Shown here in pieces: positions 8,712 to 18,787 of a DNA stretch of 64,000 nucleotides. This stretch comes from Gillisella vitis (GTDB lineage Bacteria > Pseudomonadota > Alphaproteobacteria > Rhizobiales > Rhizobiaceae). The stretch lies in NCBI GenBank assembly GCA_009744235.1, contig WPHV01000005.1:1-64000 (forward strand), written 5' to 3'. The notes under the pieces are model-generated. The model searched no databases, had not been told where the DNA came from, and saw nothing but the letters and a program-made list of their open reading frames with translations. The position numbers and the translations under genes were made by a program. Within the stretch, counting starts at the first letter, position 1. Each line of letters begins with the position of its first letter.

Positions 8712-9710
8712 TCAAAGCGCCAGCACAATCTTGCCGATATGTGTGCTGTCTTCCATCAGCCGATGCGCATCCGCCACCTTGTCGAATGGCAGAACGGTAT
8801 GAATGACCGGGGCGACGGTGCCCTGCTCCAGAAGCGGCCAGGCGCTCGCCAGCAGGTCGTCGCGGATAGCGCGTTTTTCTTCCGCCGTGCGCGGGCGCAT
8901 CGTTGAGCCCGTCACCGTCAGGCGTTTGACCATGATCGGTCCGAGATTGACCTTTTCGGCCACGGCACCGCCCAGAAAAGCAATGATCGACAGGCAACCG
9001 TCCTTGGCCAGCGAGGCAATATTCTTGTCGAAATAGGACGCGCCGATCATATCGAGGATGATGTCGACACCCTTACCATCCGTCTCAGACTTCACCACCT
9101 CGGCGAAATCCTCACTCCGGTAATTGATGGCCCGGCGAGCGCCGAGCTTGAGGCAGGCCTCGGCCTTTTCAGCCGAGCCAACCGTGGTCAGCACGTCGGC
9201 ACCGAAAGCGCGGGCAAGCTGGATGGCCGTGGTACCAATGCCCGAGGAGCCGCCATGGATGAGGACCGTTTCGCCTTCGGTCAGCCCCGCCATCTGGAAC
9301 AGGTTGGCCCAGACGGTGAAGAAGGTTTCCGGCACCGCCGCTGCTTTCACCGCATCGAATCCCCTGGGCCACGGCAGGCTCTGGCCTTCCGGCAGGATGC
9401 AAAATTCGGCATAACCGCCGCCATTGGCCAATCCGCAAACCTTGTCGCCAATGGCAAAGTCGCTGACCCCTTCGCCCAGCGCCACCACCGTGCCGGCCAC
9501 TTCCAGGCCGAGAACAGGGCTTGCGCCCTTCGGCGGCGGATAGCTGCCCTGTCGTTGGGCCACATCCGGCCGGTTAATGCCTGCCGCCTCGACCTTGACA
9601 AGGATTTCACCGGCTGCTGGGGCTGGCAGCGGCCCGGTTGCGATGGTCATCACATCAGGTCCGCCGGGGGATGCGACATCGACATAGCGCATGTGAGTGG
9701 GAAGCGTCAT
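8712..9710 (-). CDS. NAD(P)H quinone oxidoreductase, zinc-independent MDR family (PIG3-like)
   Basis: About 332 residues. N-terminal GroES-like fold ([38 protein letters not shown]), then a Rossmann domain with the nucleotide-binding stretch [17 protein letters not shown]. The zinc-ligand cysteines of alcohol dehydrogenases are absent, which puts it with quinone oxidoreductases of the PIG3/QorA type that reduce quinones or enals with NADPH in the cytosol. ATG 9710 ([11 protein letters not shown]) has GGAG ten bases upstream; the frame remains open further upstream without support. It is convergent with nothing and stands alone. Confidence 0.88.
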   Translation of the reverse strand: MTLPTHMRYVDVASPGGPDVMTIATGPLPAPAAGEILVKVEAAGINRPDVAQRQGSYPPPKGASPVLGLEVAGTVVALGEGVSDFAIGDKVCGLANGGGYAEFCILPEGQSLPWPRGFDAVKAAAVPETFFTVWANLFQMAGLTEGETVLIHGGSSGIGTTAIQLARAFGADVLTTVGSAEKAEACLKLGARRAINYRSEDFAEVVKSETDGKGVDIILDMIGASYFDKNIASLAKDGCLSIIAFLGGAVAEKVNLGPIMVKRLTVTGSTMRPRTAEEKRAIRDDLLASAWPLLEQGTVAPVIHTVLPFDKVADAHRLMEDSTHIGKIVLAL

Positions 9711-9812
9711 AGGACCGGATCTCCGCGTTATCTTCGTTGGGAACGGAGATAGGCTTCCATCCGGCATTTGAAAAGGAGGCCCATTGACGCGGACGCTCTT
9801 CGAGGGCCCAGT

Positions 9813-11615
9813 TCAGATCGGCTGACGAAGCTCGCCGACATGCAGGCCGCTGTCGCTGTCCTTGGCGCTTTTCTTGACACCGGCGATCTCGGCGGACAGT
9901 CGGCTGACATCATCAATGACCAGCCCCTGCGGCAATTCCAGCACGCCGATGGAACAACGCATCAGCGGAAAATCGCGGTCGATACCATGACGGTCGGTGC
10001 CACGAATACGGCCTTGCGCCCGATCTTCCGGCGAATAGAGAGCGGCGACATCGCCGTGGAAATCCGAGAGCAGCCGGTTGAGGATTTCCAGCACCTCCTC
10101 GCCGGTCCAGCCGATCAGACCGATGAAAAAATCATCGCCGCCGACATGGCCGAGAAACACGCCATCGGCGAAGAAATAACGGCGCATCAGCGCGGCAAAC
10201 AGCGAAATGGCGTGATCGCCGAGGTGAAAGCCGTAGTGATCGTTGAAGGGTTTGAAACTGTCGAAATCGCAGTAGCAGAAATGGCGAAGGTCATCGCTAT
10301 CACGACCACTGTCCTGCATGAAATCGCGAATGGCGCGATTGCCTGGCAGGCCGGTCAGCGGGTTCTGCTCCTGAGCGGTCTTCAACTGCTTTTCATTGAT
10401 GATGCGCACCAGCGAGGCCGCAGAAACCACGCCCGCATAGCGCAGGTTTTCGGTCAGCAGCACGCAATCGCTGCCTTCGGTATTAGAGAAGATCGCCATC
10501 AGCCGGTCGGCATCGGCATCGAGCCCCACGACTGGAGCGTGATCGACGAATTGCGATATGGTCCGCTCATAGACCTTGTTCTTCAGAAGATCGCGCCCGA
10601 AGGGCTGATAGATATATTCCTTCAAATGCACTTCGTGGATGATGCCGCGCGGCTCACCATTGGCGTTCAGCACCGGAAAGAACGACTGGCGCGGATTGCG
10701 GCGAAACAGGTCGAACACGCTATCGACACTGTCGTTTTCATAGACTGTCGGCAGGCGCTCGATCTGCTTGCGGATCAGGATTTCGTCCAGCGACTGGCTG
10801 GAGCGCCGTGACTGGCCGATATCCTTCAGATGCCGATAGTGGGATTTCAGCTCAGCCAGATGGGTGGTGGGCCGGGCAATGTACCAGCCCTGGACGAGAT
10901 CCACGCCAAGCTCGCGACAGGCGATGAACTCGCCTTCCGTCTCGATCCCCTCGGCAATCACCCGCACGCCAAGCACATGGGCGGTCTGGACGATGTTTTT
11001 CACCAGATGGCGTTTGCGCGAATGACTGTCCAGCCCTGAGATGAAATGCCGGTCGATTTTCAGATAGTCGATGGGGAAATCGCAGAGCAGCTTCATCTCG
11101 GCATGGCCAACGCCGAAATCGTCAATGGCAATCTTGAAGCCGGCGCTGCGCAGCCGCACCATCAGACCGGCAAATTCCGGCACTTCGGTATTGTTGAACC
11201 GCTCCGATAATTCAAAACACACAGACGACGGCGCAATCCCGGCGGCGCGCAGATGCGCCAAAAGCCCGTCGATAATCGTCTCTCCTTGCGCAATCAGCCG
11301 CACATCGAGATTGAGAAACAGCGTATAGGCCGCATGATCGGGCAGGCTGGCAAATTTGGCCAGCGCCCTGCTCGCCACCATCTGCTCCAGGGCCAGCAAT
11401 TGACCCGTTTCATGGGCCTGGTCGAGAATATCGAGCGGGGTCTCAAAGCCGATTCGTTCCTGACCGCGCATCAGCGTTTCATAGCCGAAGACCGCCCCGG
11501 TCTGAACCTCGACAATCGGCTGCATGGCATTTTCCATCACGACTTTCGCCAGCGTCAGCAATTGATCGCTGGCATAGCGGCGCAATACTCCGCGTTCCGT
11601 CGCAACCGCTACCAT
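9813..11615 (-). CDS. EAL-CBS-GGDEF cyclic-di-GMP signalling protein
   Basis: About 600 residues, soluble. Residues 20-260 are an EAL domain: the motif reads ETL rather than EAL, but FLNLD, CFELSE, IAIDDFG, LKIDR, AEGIE and LVQGW keep the metal and catalytic residues. A pair of CBS-like domains follows (from LPTVYENDSVDSVF to YAGVVSAASLV). The C-terminal GGDEF domain (NPLTGLPGN) has GGDDF as its signature and no clear RxxD inhibitory site. This is most likely a c-di-GMP phosphodiesterase with a regulatory or weak cyclase domain. ATG 11615 is chosen because AGGG lies nine bases upstream; the frame extends to 11732 without support. Confidence 0.9.
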   Translation of the reverse strand: MVAVATERGVLRRYASDQLLTLAKVVMENAMQPIVEVQTGAVFGYETLMRGQERIGFETPLDILDQAHETGQLLALEQMVASRALAKFASLPDHAAYTLFLNLDVRLIAQGETIIDGLLAHLRAAGIAPSSVCFELSERFNNTEVPEFAGLMVRLRSAGFKIAIDDFGVGHAEMKLLCDFPIDYLKIDRHFISGLDSHSRKRHLVKNIVQTAHVLGVRVIAEGIETEGEFIACRELGVDLVQGWYIARPTTHLAELKSHYRHLKDIGQSRRSSQSLDEILIRKQIERLPTVYENDSVDSVFDLFRRNPRQSFFPVLNANGEPRGIIHEVHLKEYIYQPFGRDLLKNKVYERTISQFVDHAPVVGLDADADRLMAIFSNTEGSDCVLLTENLRYAGVVSAASLVRIINEKQLKTAQEQNPLTGLPGNRAIRDFMQDSGRDSDDLRHFCYCDFDSFKPFNDHYGFHLGDHAISLFAALMRRYFFADGVFLGHVGGDDFFIGLIGWTGEEVLEILNRLLSDFHGDVAALYSPEDRAQGRIRGTDRHGIDRDFPLMRCSIGVLELPQGLVIDDVSRLSAEIAGVKKSAKDSDSGLHVGELRQPI

Positions 11616-11797
11616 TGAAAATATCCCTGCGCCCAAATTGTTTAAGTTTACGGCACGGTGACGGCAAAGCCTGAAGGAAATCTTTACCGGGGATGAAAGT
11701 TTTGTGACAGTCCCCGGACTGGCTAAGTCCACCGGGTGTCAGCCCACGCTCGGCAATCATCTGGACCTCAGACCGGCATCCCGCTGGCTGATTTTTA

Positions 11798-11817
11798 TTG
11801 ATTGATCAGTCAATCAA
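11798..11817. promoter_or_regulatory. Probable BetI operator
   Basis: TTGATTGA-TCAG-TCAATCAA is a perfect inverted repeat of eight-base arms, 33 bases before the betI start, followed by a partial third copy (TTGATGATCATCA). Position and symmetry fit autorepression of the bet operon by the TetR-type BetI, relieved by choline. Confidence 0.7.
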
Positions 11818-11850
11818 GAATAGATTGATGATCATCAGAAAGGATAGGCC

Positions 11851-12453
11851 ATGCCGAAACTGGGAATGGAGCCGCTCAGACGAAAAGCCCTTGTCGATGC
11901 GGCCTTGAAAGCCATCGGCACGCATGGCTCGCTGGCTGTCACCATGTCTGAAATTGCCCGCACCGCCGGGGTTTCTCCCGCTTTGGCCCATCATTATTTC
12001 GGCTCCAAGCAGCAATTGCTGATCGAAACGATCCGCTCACTGTTGAGACAATTGCAAGCCGATGCCGCAAGCGCGCTGACCGCGGCAACCACCCCGCGTC
12101 AACGGATTAGCGCCGTGATCCGCATCAGCTTCCAGGCCGACCAGTTTACGCCCGATACCGTGGCAGCCTGGCTTGCCTTCTATTCCGAGGCGCAACGCTC
12201 GGAAGCAACCCGCCGCCTGCTGGTGATCTATGCCCGGCGGTTGCGCTCCAATCTGGTCGACGCCCTGCTGCACCTGACCAGCCGGTCTGATGCTGCGCGT
12301 ATTGCCGAAGGCACGGCGGCGATGATTGACGGGCTGTATATTCGCCAAAGCCTGCGGGCAGCGCCGCTGTCCATTGATGCCTCTGTCACGCTGGTGGAAG
12401 ATTATGTGAACAGCCAATTGCACGCCATTGATCGGGAGACCCGCAGCCTATGA
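11851..12453 (+). CDS. betI: Transcriptional repressor BetI (TetR family)
   Basis: 200 residues. The N-terminal helix-turn-helix (VTMSEIARTAGVSPALAHHYFGSKQQLL) and the overall length match BetI, the choline-sensing TetR repressor. It heads the choline operon: AAAGGA precedes the ATG, and its end overlaps betC by four bases (ATGA). In rhizobia BetI represses betICBA and is inactivated by choline; the palindrome at 11798-11817 is the expected site. The gene order betI-betC-betB-betA makes the identification secure. Confidence 0.95.
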   Translation: MPKLGMEPLRRKALVDAALKAIGTHGSLAVTMSEIARTAGVSPALAHHYFGSKQQLLIETIRSLLRQLQADAASALTAATTPRQRISAVIRISFQADQFTPDTVAAWLAFYSEAQRSEATRRLLVIYARRLRSNLVDALLHLTSRSDAARIAEGTAAMIDGLYIRQSLRAAPLSIDASVTLVEDYVNSQLHAIDRETRSL

Positions 12454-13967
12454 GCAAGCCCAATATTCTCATCATCATGGTTGATCAGCTCAACGGCACG
12501 CTGTTTACGGATGGCCCGGCAGACTGGCTGCATGCACCGCATTTGAAAGCGCTGGCGGCCCGCTCTGCCCGGTTTCAAAACAATTACACATCTTCGCCGC
12601 TCTGCGCCCCTGCCCGCGCCTCCTTCATGGCCGGACAATTGCCCAGCCGCACGCAGGTTTATGACAATGCGGCGGAATATGTGTCGTCCATACCCACTTA
12701 CGCCCATCATCTTCGCCGCGCGGGTTATTACACCGCGCTTTCGGGCAAGATGCATTTTGTGGGGCCGGATCAATTGCACGGCTTTGAAGAACGGCTGACC
12801 ACCGACATTTACCCCGCCGATTTCGGCTGGACACCGGATTATCGCAAGCCCGGTGAGCGGATCGACTGGTGGTATCACAACCTCGGCTCCGTGACGGGTG
12901 CGGGCGTGGCCGAAATTACCAACCAGATGGAATATGATGACGAAGTGGCGTTTCTGGCCAATCAGAAGCTTTATCATCTGAGCCGTGAAAATGATGATGC
13001 AGATCGTCGCCCGTGGTGCCTCACCGTCTCCTTCACCCATCCGCATGACCCGTATGTGGCCCGCAAACAATACTGGGATCTCTATGAGGATTGCACCCAT
13101 CTTCTGCCAGACGTCGGTGCTCTAGCGGATCAAGACCCGCATTCCAAGCGGCTGATCCATGCCTGTGATTATGACAATTTCAACGTCACGGAAGAGGACA
13201 TCCGCCGCTCGCGCCGCGCCTATTTCGCCAATATCTCCTATATTGATGACAAGGTGGGCGAGTTGATCGACACACTGACCCGCACAAGGATGCTGGACAA
13301 CACCACCATCCTGTTCTGCTCCGACCACGGCGATATGCTGGGCGAGCGGGGGTTGTGGTTCAAGATGAATTTCTTTGAAGGCTCTGCCCGTGTGCCTTTG
13401 ATGGTGGCAGGCCCCGGCATTGCCCCCGGTCTGCATCTGGCGCCCACTTCCAATCTGGATGTCACGCCGACACTGTGTGATCTGGCCGGGATTTCCATGG
13501 ATGAGATCATGCCCTGGACCGATGGCATGAGCCTGAAAGGCATGATCAGTGGCGAGGCCCGCACCGCGCCTGTGTTGATGGAATATGCCGCCGAAGGCTC
13601 CTATGCGCCGATGGTGTGTATCCGCGAGGGGCAATGGAAATATGTGCATTGTGTGCTCGATCCCGACCAATTGTTTGATCTTGAGCGTGATCCGCAAGAG
13701 CTGACCAATCTGGCCGCTGATCCGGCTTATGCCGATGTTCTGGCCGATTTCACCGCCAAGCGCGAAGCCCGCTGGGACATGGCCCGCTTTGATGCAAGCG
13801 TGCGTGAAAGCCAGGCCCGCCGCTGGGTGGTCTATGAGGCGCTGCGCAACGGTGCCTATTATCCGTGGGATCACCAACCGCTGCAAAAAGCATCTGAGCG
13901 CTACATGCGCAATCATATGGACTTGAATGTGCTGGAAGAAAGCAAACGCTATCCGAGGGGAGAGTGA
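12450..13967 (+). CDS. betC: Choline sulfatase BetC
   Basis: 505 residues of the alkaline-phosphatase-like sulfatase family. The N-terminus NILIIMVDQLNG supplies metal-binding aspartate. SPLCAPARASFMAG is the sulfatase signature C-x-P-x-R, whose cysteine must be converted to formylglycine. CSDHGDMLGERG holds further metal ligands. The C-terminal region (YYPWDHQP) is characteristic of choline sulfatases. It hydrolyses choline-O-sulfate to choline and sulfate in the cytoplasm, giving both an osmoprotectant precursor and sulfur. Translationally coupled to betI (ATGA) and followed two bases later by the GST gene. Confidence 0.95.
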   Translation: MSKPNILIIMVDQLNGTLFTDGPADWLHAPHLKALAARSARFQNNYTSSPLCAPARASFMAGQLPSRTQVYDNAAEYVSSIPTYAHHLRRAGYYTALSGKMHFVGPDQLHGFEERLTTDIYPADFGWTPDYRKPGERIDWWYHNLGSVTGAGVAEITNQMEYDDEVAFLANQKLYHLSRENDDADRRPWCLTVSFTHPHDPYVARKQYWDLYEDCTHLLPDVGALADQDPHSKRLIHACDYDNFNVTEEDIRRSRRAYFANISYIDDKVGELIDTLTRTRMLDNTTILFCSDHGDMLGERGLWFKMNFFEGSARVPLMVAGPGIAPGLHLAPTSNLDVTPTLCDLAGISMDEIMPWTDGMSLKGMISGEARTAPVLMEYAAEGSYAPMVCIREGQWKYVHCVLDPDQLFDLERDPQELTNLAADPAYADVLADFTAKREARWDMARFDASVRESQARRWVVYEALRNGAYYPWDHQPLQKASERYMRNHMDLNVLEESKRYPRGE

Positions 13968-13969
13968 CG

Positions 13970-14611
13970 ATGCTGACCATCTGGGGCCGTAAAACATCCT
14001 CGAATGTGCAGGCGCTGATGTGGTGCGTTGGTGAACTTGGTCTCGACTATGTGCGCCATGACATTGGCCATCGCTATGGTGGCAATGACACGCCAGAGTT
14101 TTTGGCGATGAACCCGAATGGCACCGTGCCGGTTTTGCAAGACGGTAATGGTGACTTTCTGTTTGAGACGGGAGCGATCCTTCGCTATCTCGCCAGCCGT
14201 TATGCATCGTCTCCGTTCTGGCCCGATGATCTGGCGGGTCGCACCCGTGTGGACATGTGGGCTGAATGGTCCAAAGTGAATATTGCGCAAGAGTTTACCG
14301 CGCCGATTTTCTGGCGTGTGGTGCGCACTGCACCAAAAGACCGTGATCCCGCCGCCATTGCAAAGGCCATGGGCGTGCTGGGCGCAAAGCTGGATATTGC
14401 CGAACAGCGACTGGCAAACCACGCCTATCTGGTGGGCGATGAACTGACTTTGGCCGATATTCAATTCGGCCATGTGCTGTTTCGCTATTTCGATATCGAC
14501 ATCACCCGCCCAGAGCGCCCCGCCCTTCACCGCTATTATCAAAACCTGACCACGCGCCCCGCGTTTCGCGAGCATGTGATGGTGTCTTACGAAGAATTGC
14601 GAGTTTTATGA
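13970..14611 (+). CDS. Glutathione S-transferase-like protein inside the bet operon
   Basis: 213 residues. Thioredoxin-like N-terminal domain ([24 protein letters not shown], with NPNGTVPVL carrying the cis-proline and [10 protein letters not shown] for glutathione binding) followed by the all-helical GST C-terminal domain with the N-capping motif [10 protein letters not shown]. Start ATG 13970 follows an AGGGGAG site and lies two bases after betC; a GTG two codons upstream is possible. Its end overlaps betB by four bases, so it is co-translated with the choline genes. Its role in choline use is not established; detoxification of betaine aldehyde adducts is only a guess. Confidence 0.88.
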   Translation: MLTIWGRKTSSNVQALMWCVGELGLDYVRHDIGHRYGGNDTPEFLAMNPNGTVPVLQDGNGDFLFETGAILRYLASRYASSPFWPDDLAGRTRVDMWAEWSKVNIAQEFTAPIFWRVVRTAPKDRDPAAIAKAMGVLGAKLDIAEQRLANHAYLVGDELTLADIQFGHVLFRYFDIDITRPERPALHRYYQNLTTRPAFREHVMVSYEELRVL

Positions 14612-16074
14612 TGGAAGCCCAACCCAAAGCCTCTCATTTCATTGATGGCGAATACGTTGAAGACGCAAGCGGCACTGTGATTGAAAGCATCTACCCCGCC
14701 ACTGGCGAGGTGATTGCCAAGCTTCATGCTGCCACGCCTGCGATTGTGGAACGGGCCATTGCTTCGGCCAAGCGGGCGCAGAAGGAGTGGGCAGCCCTTA
14801 GCCCTACTGCCCGTGGCCGCGTGTTGAAAAAGGCCGCCGAAATCATGCGGGAGCGCAACCGTGAACTCTCCGAGCTGGAAACGCTGGACACTGGAAAACC
14901 GATTCAGGAAACCATCGTGGCAGACCCGACATCGGGCGCGGATAGTTTTGAGTTTTTTGGCGGTATCGCAGCGGCAGGACTCAACGGCAGCCATATTCCG
15001 CTAGGCAATGATTTTGCCTATACCAAACGGGTTCCCCTTGGCGTCTGTGTTGGCATTGGCGCATGGAACTATCCGCAGCAAATCGCCTGCTGGAAATCGG
15101 CCCCGGCCTTGGCGGCTGGCAATGCCATGGTGTTCAAGCCATCAGAAATGACGCCGCTGGGGGCTTTGAAGATTGCCGAGATTTTGATGGAGGCGGGTGC
15201 GCCGAAGGGCGTATTCAACGTCATTCAGGGCGATCGGGAGACGGGGCCTTTGCTGGTCAATCATCCTGATGTGGCCAAGGTGTCATTGACGGGATCGGTG
15301 CCAACGGGGCGGAAAGTTGCGGCTGCTGCGGCTGGGCATTTGAAGCATGTGACCATGGAGCTTGGCGGCAAATCGCCTCTGATCGTGTTTGACGATGCCG
15401 ATGTGGGCAGCGCCATTTCCGGCGCGATGCTGGCGAATTTTTACTCGACGGGACAGGTTTGCTCCAATGGCACGCGGGTGTTTGTGCACACGGCCATCAA
15501 GCACACCTTCCTTGAGCGCTTGAAGGCCCGCACGGAAGCCATTGTGATTGGCGATCCGCAAGATGAGGCCACCCAGATGGGGCCTTTGGTGTCGATGGCA
15601 CAGCGGGAAAAGGTGCTGTCCTATATCGATAAGGGTAAGGCAGAGGGTGCTACGCTGATCACGGGCGGCGGCATTCCAAACAGTGCATCCGGCACCGGAG
15701 CCTTCATTCAGCCCACAGTCTTTGCCGATGTGACTGATAGCATGACCATCGCCCGCGAGGAGATTTTTGGCCCGGTGATGTGCGTGCTGGATTTTGATGA
15801 CGAGACTGATGTGATTGCCCGCGCCAATGCCTCCGAATTTGGCCTCGCAGGCGGCGTGTTTACCGCAGACATCACCCGCGCCCATCGCGTGGTGGATCAG
15901 CTGGAAGCCGGAACGCTGTGGATCAACACCTATAATCTCTGCCCGGTGGAAATGCCGTTTGGTGGCTCCAAACAATCCGGCTTTGGTCGCGAAAACTCGC
16001 TGGCGGCGCTGGAGCATTATTCGGAGTTGAAGACGGTTTATGTGGGCATGGGGAAATGTGAAGCGCCGTATTGA
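14608..16074 (+). CDS. betB: Betaine aldehyde dehydrogenase BetB
   Basis: 488 residues of the aldehyde dehydrogenase superfamily. The active-site glutamate lies in MELGGKSPL and the catalytic cysteine in [14 protein letters not shown]-binding features ([17 protein letters not shown]) and the terminal [14 protein letters not shown] are all present. It oxidises betaine aldehyde to glycine betaine. Two adjacent ATGs (14608, 14611) could serve as start. The gene overlaps the GST gene by ATGA and is followed after 11 bases by a foreign-looking ORF rather than directly by betA. Confidence 0.95.
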   Translation: MMEAQPKASHFIDGEYVEDASGTVIESIYPATGEVIAKLHAATPAIVERAIASAKRAQKEWAALSPTARGRVLKKAAEIMRERNRELSELETLDTGKPIQETIVADPTSGADSFEFFGGIAAAGLNGSHIPLGNDFAYTKRVPLGVCVGIGAWNYPQQIACWKSAPALAAGNAMVFKPSEMTPLGALKIAEILMEAGAPKGVFNVIQGDRETGPLLVNHPDVAKVSLTGSVPTGRKVAAAAAGHLKHVTMELGGKSPLIVFDDADVGSAISGAMLANFYSTGQVCSNGTRVFVHTAIKHTFLERLKARTEAIVIGDPQDEATQMGPLVSMAQREKVLSYIDKGKAEGATLITGGGIPNSASGTGAFIQPTVFADVTDSMTIAREEIFGPVMCVLDFDDETDVIARANASEFGLAGGVFTADITRAHRVVDQLEAGTLWINTYNLCPVEMPFGGSKQSGFGRENSLAALEHYSELKTVYVGMGKCEAPY

Positions 16075-16085
16075 GGGGTACATCG

Positions 16086-16547
16086 ATGTCTAGCAAAGTA
16101 AATATATATGTTTTTTCTTCAAAATCGATAACCAACATATGGGCCGGATACGGTGCTCAAACTTGGGCCGTTTCAATTGGAGAAGATGCATCCAATAATG
16201 CGGGAAAAAAGACCAAAAGCAAAAGGATGACGGTTGGGTCGTTCGGTATTCTTTACTGTGAACCATGGAAAGCCTTCACTGTTCCTTTTGTTACAATTTC
16301 AGCACCAGATCTTGATAAAAATGAAGAAGAAATTTGGGACGGTACGTGGATGCTGCCATTCCGGTTTAAAGCTTTAGGAAATCCAAAAAGCAGAATGCCC
16401 GGATCAGATATTAGTAAGTTACCTGGTGCAGCAAGAGAAGGTATAACGAATTACAGCCATTATCTCAAAGTCCAAGGCAACCTTGCATTCACTACTTCAG
16501 CAATTGATGCGGAAGATTGGGAATACATTATCAGAGAGCTTGCGTAG
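16086..16547 (+). CDS. Hypothetical protein inserted between betB and betA; possible PUA/EVE-like fold
   Basis: 153 residues starting at ATG 16086, which has GAGGGG seven bases upstream. The DNA is clearly more AT-rich than the flanking bet genes, and codon use differs (many AAA, ATA and TTT codons), pointing to recent transfer. No family is recognised with confidence. Visible pattern: an early W-A-V-S-I strand, a basic patch (KKTKSKRM), VGSFGILYC, FTVPFVTI, and W-D-G-TW-LPFRF. This alternation is reminiscent of the PUA-like/EVE fold that binds modified bases, but that is a guess from pattern alone. It is embedded in the operon with only three bases before betA, so it should be co-transcribed with choline genes. 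Confidence 0.65.
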   Translation: MSSKVNIYVFSSKSITNIWAGYGAQTWAVSIGEDASNNAGKKTKSKRMTVGSFGILYCEPWKAFTVPFVTISAPDLDKNEEEIWDGTWMLPFRFKALGNPKSRMPGSDISKLPGAAREGITNYSHYLKVQGNLAFTTSAIDAEDWEYIIRELA

Positions 16548-16550
16548 GAT

Positions 16551-18203
16551 ATGCAACAGGCAGATTTCATCATCATCGGTTCCGGCTCGGCGGGCTCGGC
16601 CATGGCCTACCGCCTTTCGGAAGATGGCAAGCACACGGTGATCGTGCTGGAATTTGGCGGATCAGACATTGGCCCCTTTGTGCAAATGCCAGCCGCCCTT
16701 GCCTTTCCGATGAATATGGACCGCTACAATTGGGGCTATGTCACCGAGCCGGAGCCACACCTCAACAATCGCCGGATGATTGCGCCGCGTGGCAAGGTGG
16801 TGGGTGGCTCGTCCTCCATCAACGGCATGGTCTATGTGCGCGGCCATGCGGAGGATTTTAACCGTTGGGATGAGCTCGGAGCTACTGGTTGGTCCTATGC
16901 GGATGTGCTGCCCTATTTCAAGCGCATGGAGCACAGCCACGGCGGGGAAGACGGCTGGCGCGGCGCCGATGGCCCCTTGCATGTGCGCCGGGGCGAGGTG
17001 AAAAACCCGCTGTATCAGGCTTTTATTGATGCAGGTCAGCAGGCAGGCTTTCCCGTCACCGAGGATTACAATGGCCGCCAACAGGAAGGCTTTGGCCTGA
17101 TGGAACAGACCAGCTGGCAAGGCCGCCGCTGGTCCACCGCCAACGCCTATCTGAAACCAGCGCTGAAGCGTGACAATTGCCTGATGATCCGCTGTTTTGC
17201 CCGCAAGATTGTGCTGGAAGGCCGCCGCGCTGTTGGCGTGGAAGTGGAGATTGGTGGCAAGATTGAGGTGATCCGCGCCAACCGCGAGGTGATTGTTGCC
17301 GCATCCGCCTTCAACTCGCCCAAACTGCTGCTGCTGTCTGGCATTGGCCCTGCGGCACATTTGCGCGAGATGGGTATTGATGTGGTAGCGGATCGGCCCG
17401 GCGTTGGCCAGAACCTGCAAGATCATCTGGAATATTACCACCAGTTCAAATCGAAACTGCCCATCACCCTGCATTCCAAAAACAACTGGTTCTGGAAGGG
17501 CGTGGTCGGGGCACAATGGCTGTTCTTCAAACAAGGCCTTGGCACCTCCAACCAGTTTGAAGCGGCGGCGTTTATCCGCTCAGGCGCGGGCGTGAAATGG
17601 CCGGACCTGCAATATCACTTCCTGCCGATTGCGGTGTCGTATGATGGAAAATCCTCGGCGGAAGGCCACGGTTTTCAGGCCCATGTCGGCTATAACATGT
17701 CGAAATCCCGCGGCTCCGTCACCCTGCGCTCACCCGACGTGAAGGATGCGCCGGTGCTGCGCTTCAACTATATGAGCGACCCTGAAGACTGGGTGAAATT
17801 CCGCCATGCCGTGCGGATCACCCGCGAGTTTTTTGCCCAAAAAGCCTTTGATCCCTATCGGGAATCCGAAATCGCACCGGGATCGAAAGTGCAAACCAAC
17901 GACGAAATCGACGCCTTCCTGCGCGAACATCTGGAAGGCGCCTATCACCCCTGCGGCACAGCCAAAATGGGGCGCATAGATGATCCGATGGCGGTTGTTG
18001 ATCCGACCTGCAAGGTGATTGGCGTCGAAGGCCTGCGAGTGGCGGATTCATCGATCTTCCCGCATGTCACCTATGGCAATCTCAACGGCCCCTCGATCAT
18101 GACCGGCGAAAAGGCATCCGATCATATTCTGCGCCGTGATCCCCTACCCCGCAGCAATCAGGAACCGTGGATTAATCCGAATTGGGAGTTAAGTGATCGG
18201 TAA
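16551..18203 (+). CDS. betA: Choline dehydrogenase BetA
   Basis: 550 residues of the GMC oxidoreductase family. FAD-binding [16 protein letters not shown] is at the N-terminus, [18 protein letters not shown] is GMC signature 1, and [15 protein letters not shown] is signature 2. The catalytic histidine lies in HPCGTAKMG, with the asparagine in NLNGPSIM near the C-terminus. It oxidises choline to betaine aldehyde at the inner membrane, feeding electrons to the respiratory chain. It is the last gene of the bet operon; the VapC stop lies only four bases downstream on the other strand. Confidence 0.96.
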   Translation: MQQADFIIIGSGSAGSAMAYRLSEDGKHTVIVLEFGGSDIGPFVQMPAALAFPMNMDRYNWGYVTEPEPHLNNRRMIAPRGKVVGGSSSINGMVYVRGHAEDFNRWDELGATGWSYADVLPYFKRMEHSHGGEDGWRGADGPLHVRRGEVKNPLYQAFIDAGQQAGFPVTEDYNGRQQEGFGLMEQTSWQGRRWSTANAYLKPALKRDNCLMIRCFARKIVLEGRRAVGVEVEIGGKIEVIRANREVIVAASAFNSPKLLLLSGIGPAAHLREMGIDVVADRPGVGQNLQDHLEYYHQFKSKLPITLHSKNNWFWKGVVGAQWLFFKQGLGTSNQFEAAAFIRSGAGVKWPDLQYHFLPIAVSYDGKSSAEGHGFQAHVGYNMSKSRGSVTLRSPDVKDAPVLRFNYMSDPEDWVKFRHAVRITREFFAQKAFDPYRESEIAPGSKVQTNDEIDAFLREHLEGAYHPCGTAKMGRIDDPMAVVDPTCKVIGVEGLRVADSSIFPHVTYGNLNGPSIMTGEKASDHILRRDPLPRSNQEPWINPNWELSDR

Positions 18204-18207
18204 GACA

Positions 18208-18573
18208 TCACAGCCGATAGGGAATGCGGATGCCGGGATGGTTGCCCGGCAAATCCTTGGTATCGCGGGTTACCAGCACCATGTCATGGGCCAGAGCACT
18301 TGCCCAGACAATCGCGTCAGGCAGTTTCAGCCGATGCGCCCGCCTCAAAGCAACGGCGCGCTCGGCCACGGCCTGATCGATGGCGATGCAGCGAAAACTG
18401 CGCAGAAAGGCAGCGGTTGCCTGCCCATTCTCATCGGATGCACCAACCATGACCTCCATCCAGGTCACCATGCTGATCGCCTTTTCCTCGTAAAGCGAAA
18501 GCTCCTGCCTGGCCGGTTCCTTGCCATTCAGGAAATCGATCAAAATATTGGTATCGAACAGTGCTTTTACCAT
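18208..18573 (-). CDS. vapC: PIN-domain toxin, VapC type
   Basis: 121 residues. The four acidic PIN residues are visible: D7 in LFDTNILIDFL, E in TWMEVMVG, D in KLPDAIVWASA and D in VTRDTKDL. Such toxins are Mg-dependent endoribonucleases that usually cut tRNA. It overlaps the upstream antitoxin gene by seven bases, the normal arrangement of a vapBC operon, and runs convergently into betA. Confidence 0.9.
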   Translation of the reverse strand: MVKALFDTNILIDFLNGKEPARQELSLYEEKAISMVTWMEVMVGASDENGQATAAFLRSFRCIAIDQAVAERAVALRRAHRLKLPDAIVWASALAHDMVLVTRDTKDLPGNHPGIRIPYRL

Positions 18574-18782
18574 TCGTCGCGCAGGGCCTGCTGATAGGCA
18601 AGGCCATCCGGCTGGTTTTTCCAGAGACCAAAGCCGTGATCCAGATCGGGCTGCTGCCGTTCTTCCAGCAAAGATGCCACGGCTTGGCGGATCAACGCTG
18701 CCCGGGAAATTTTTTCCTGGCGGGCAATCCGGTCCAGCTCCACAACGGCATCGTCATCAAGATCGATCAATGTTCTCATCAT
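18567..18782 (-). CDS. vapB: Ribbon-helix-helix antitoxin, VapB type
   Basis: 71 residues. The N-terminal half, MRTLIDLDDDAVVELDRIARQ followed by SRAALIRQAVASLLEE, is a ribbon-helix-helix DNA-binding fold. The acidic, Trp-containing C-terminus (GFGLWKNQPDG, RDEW) would wrap the toxin. An ATG at 18779 is an alternative start. It overlaps vapC by seven bases and sits directly behind a perfect palindrome expected to be its operator. Confidence 0.88.
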   Translation of the reverse strand: MMRTLIDLDDDAVVELDRIARQEKISRAALIRQAVASLLEERQQPDLDHGFGLWKNQPDGLAYQQALRDEW

Positions 18783-18787
18783 ACACC

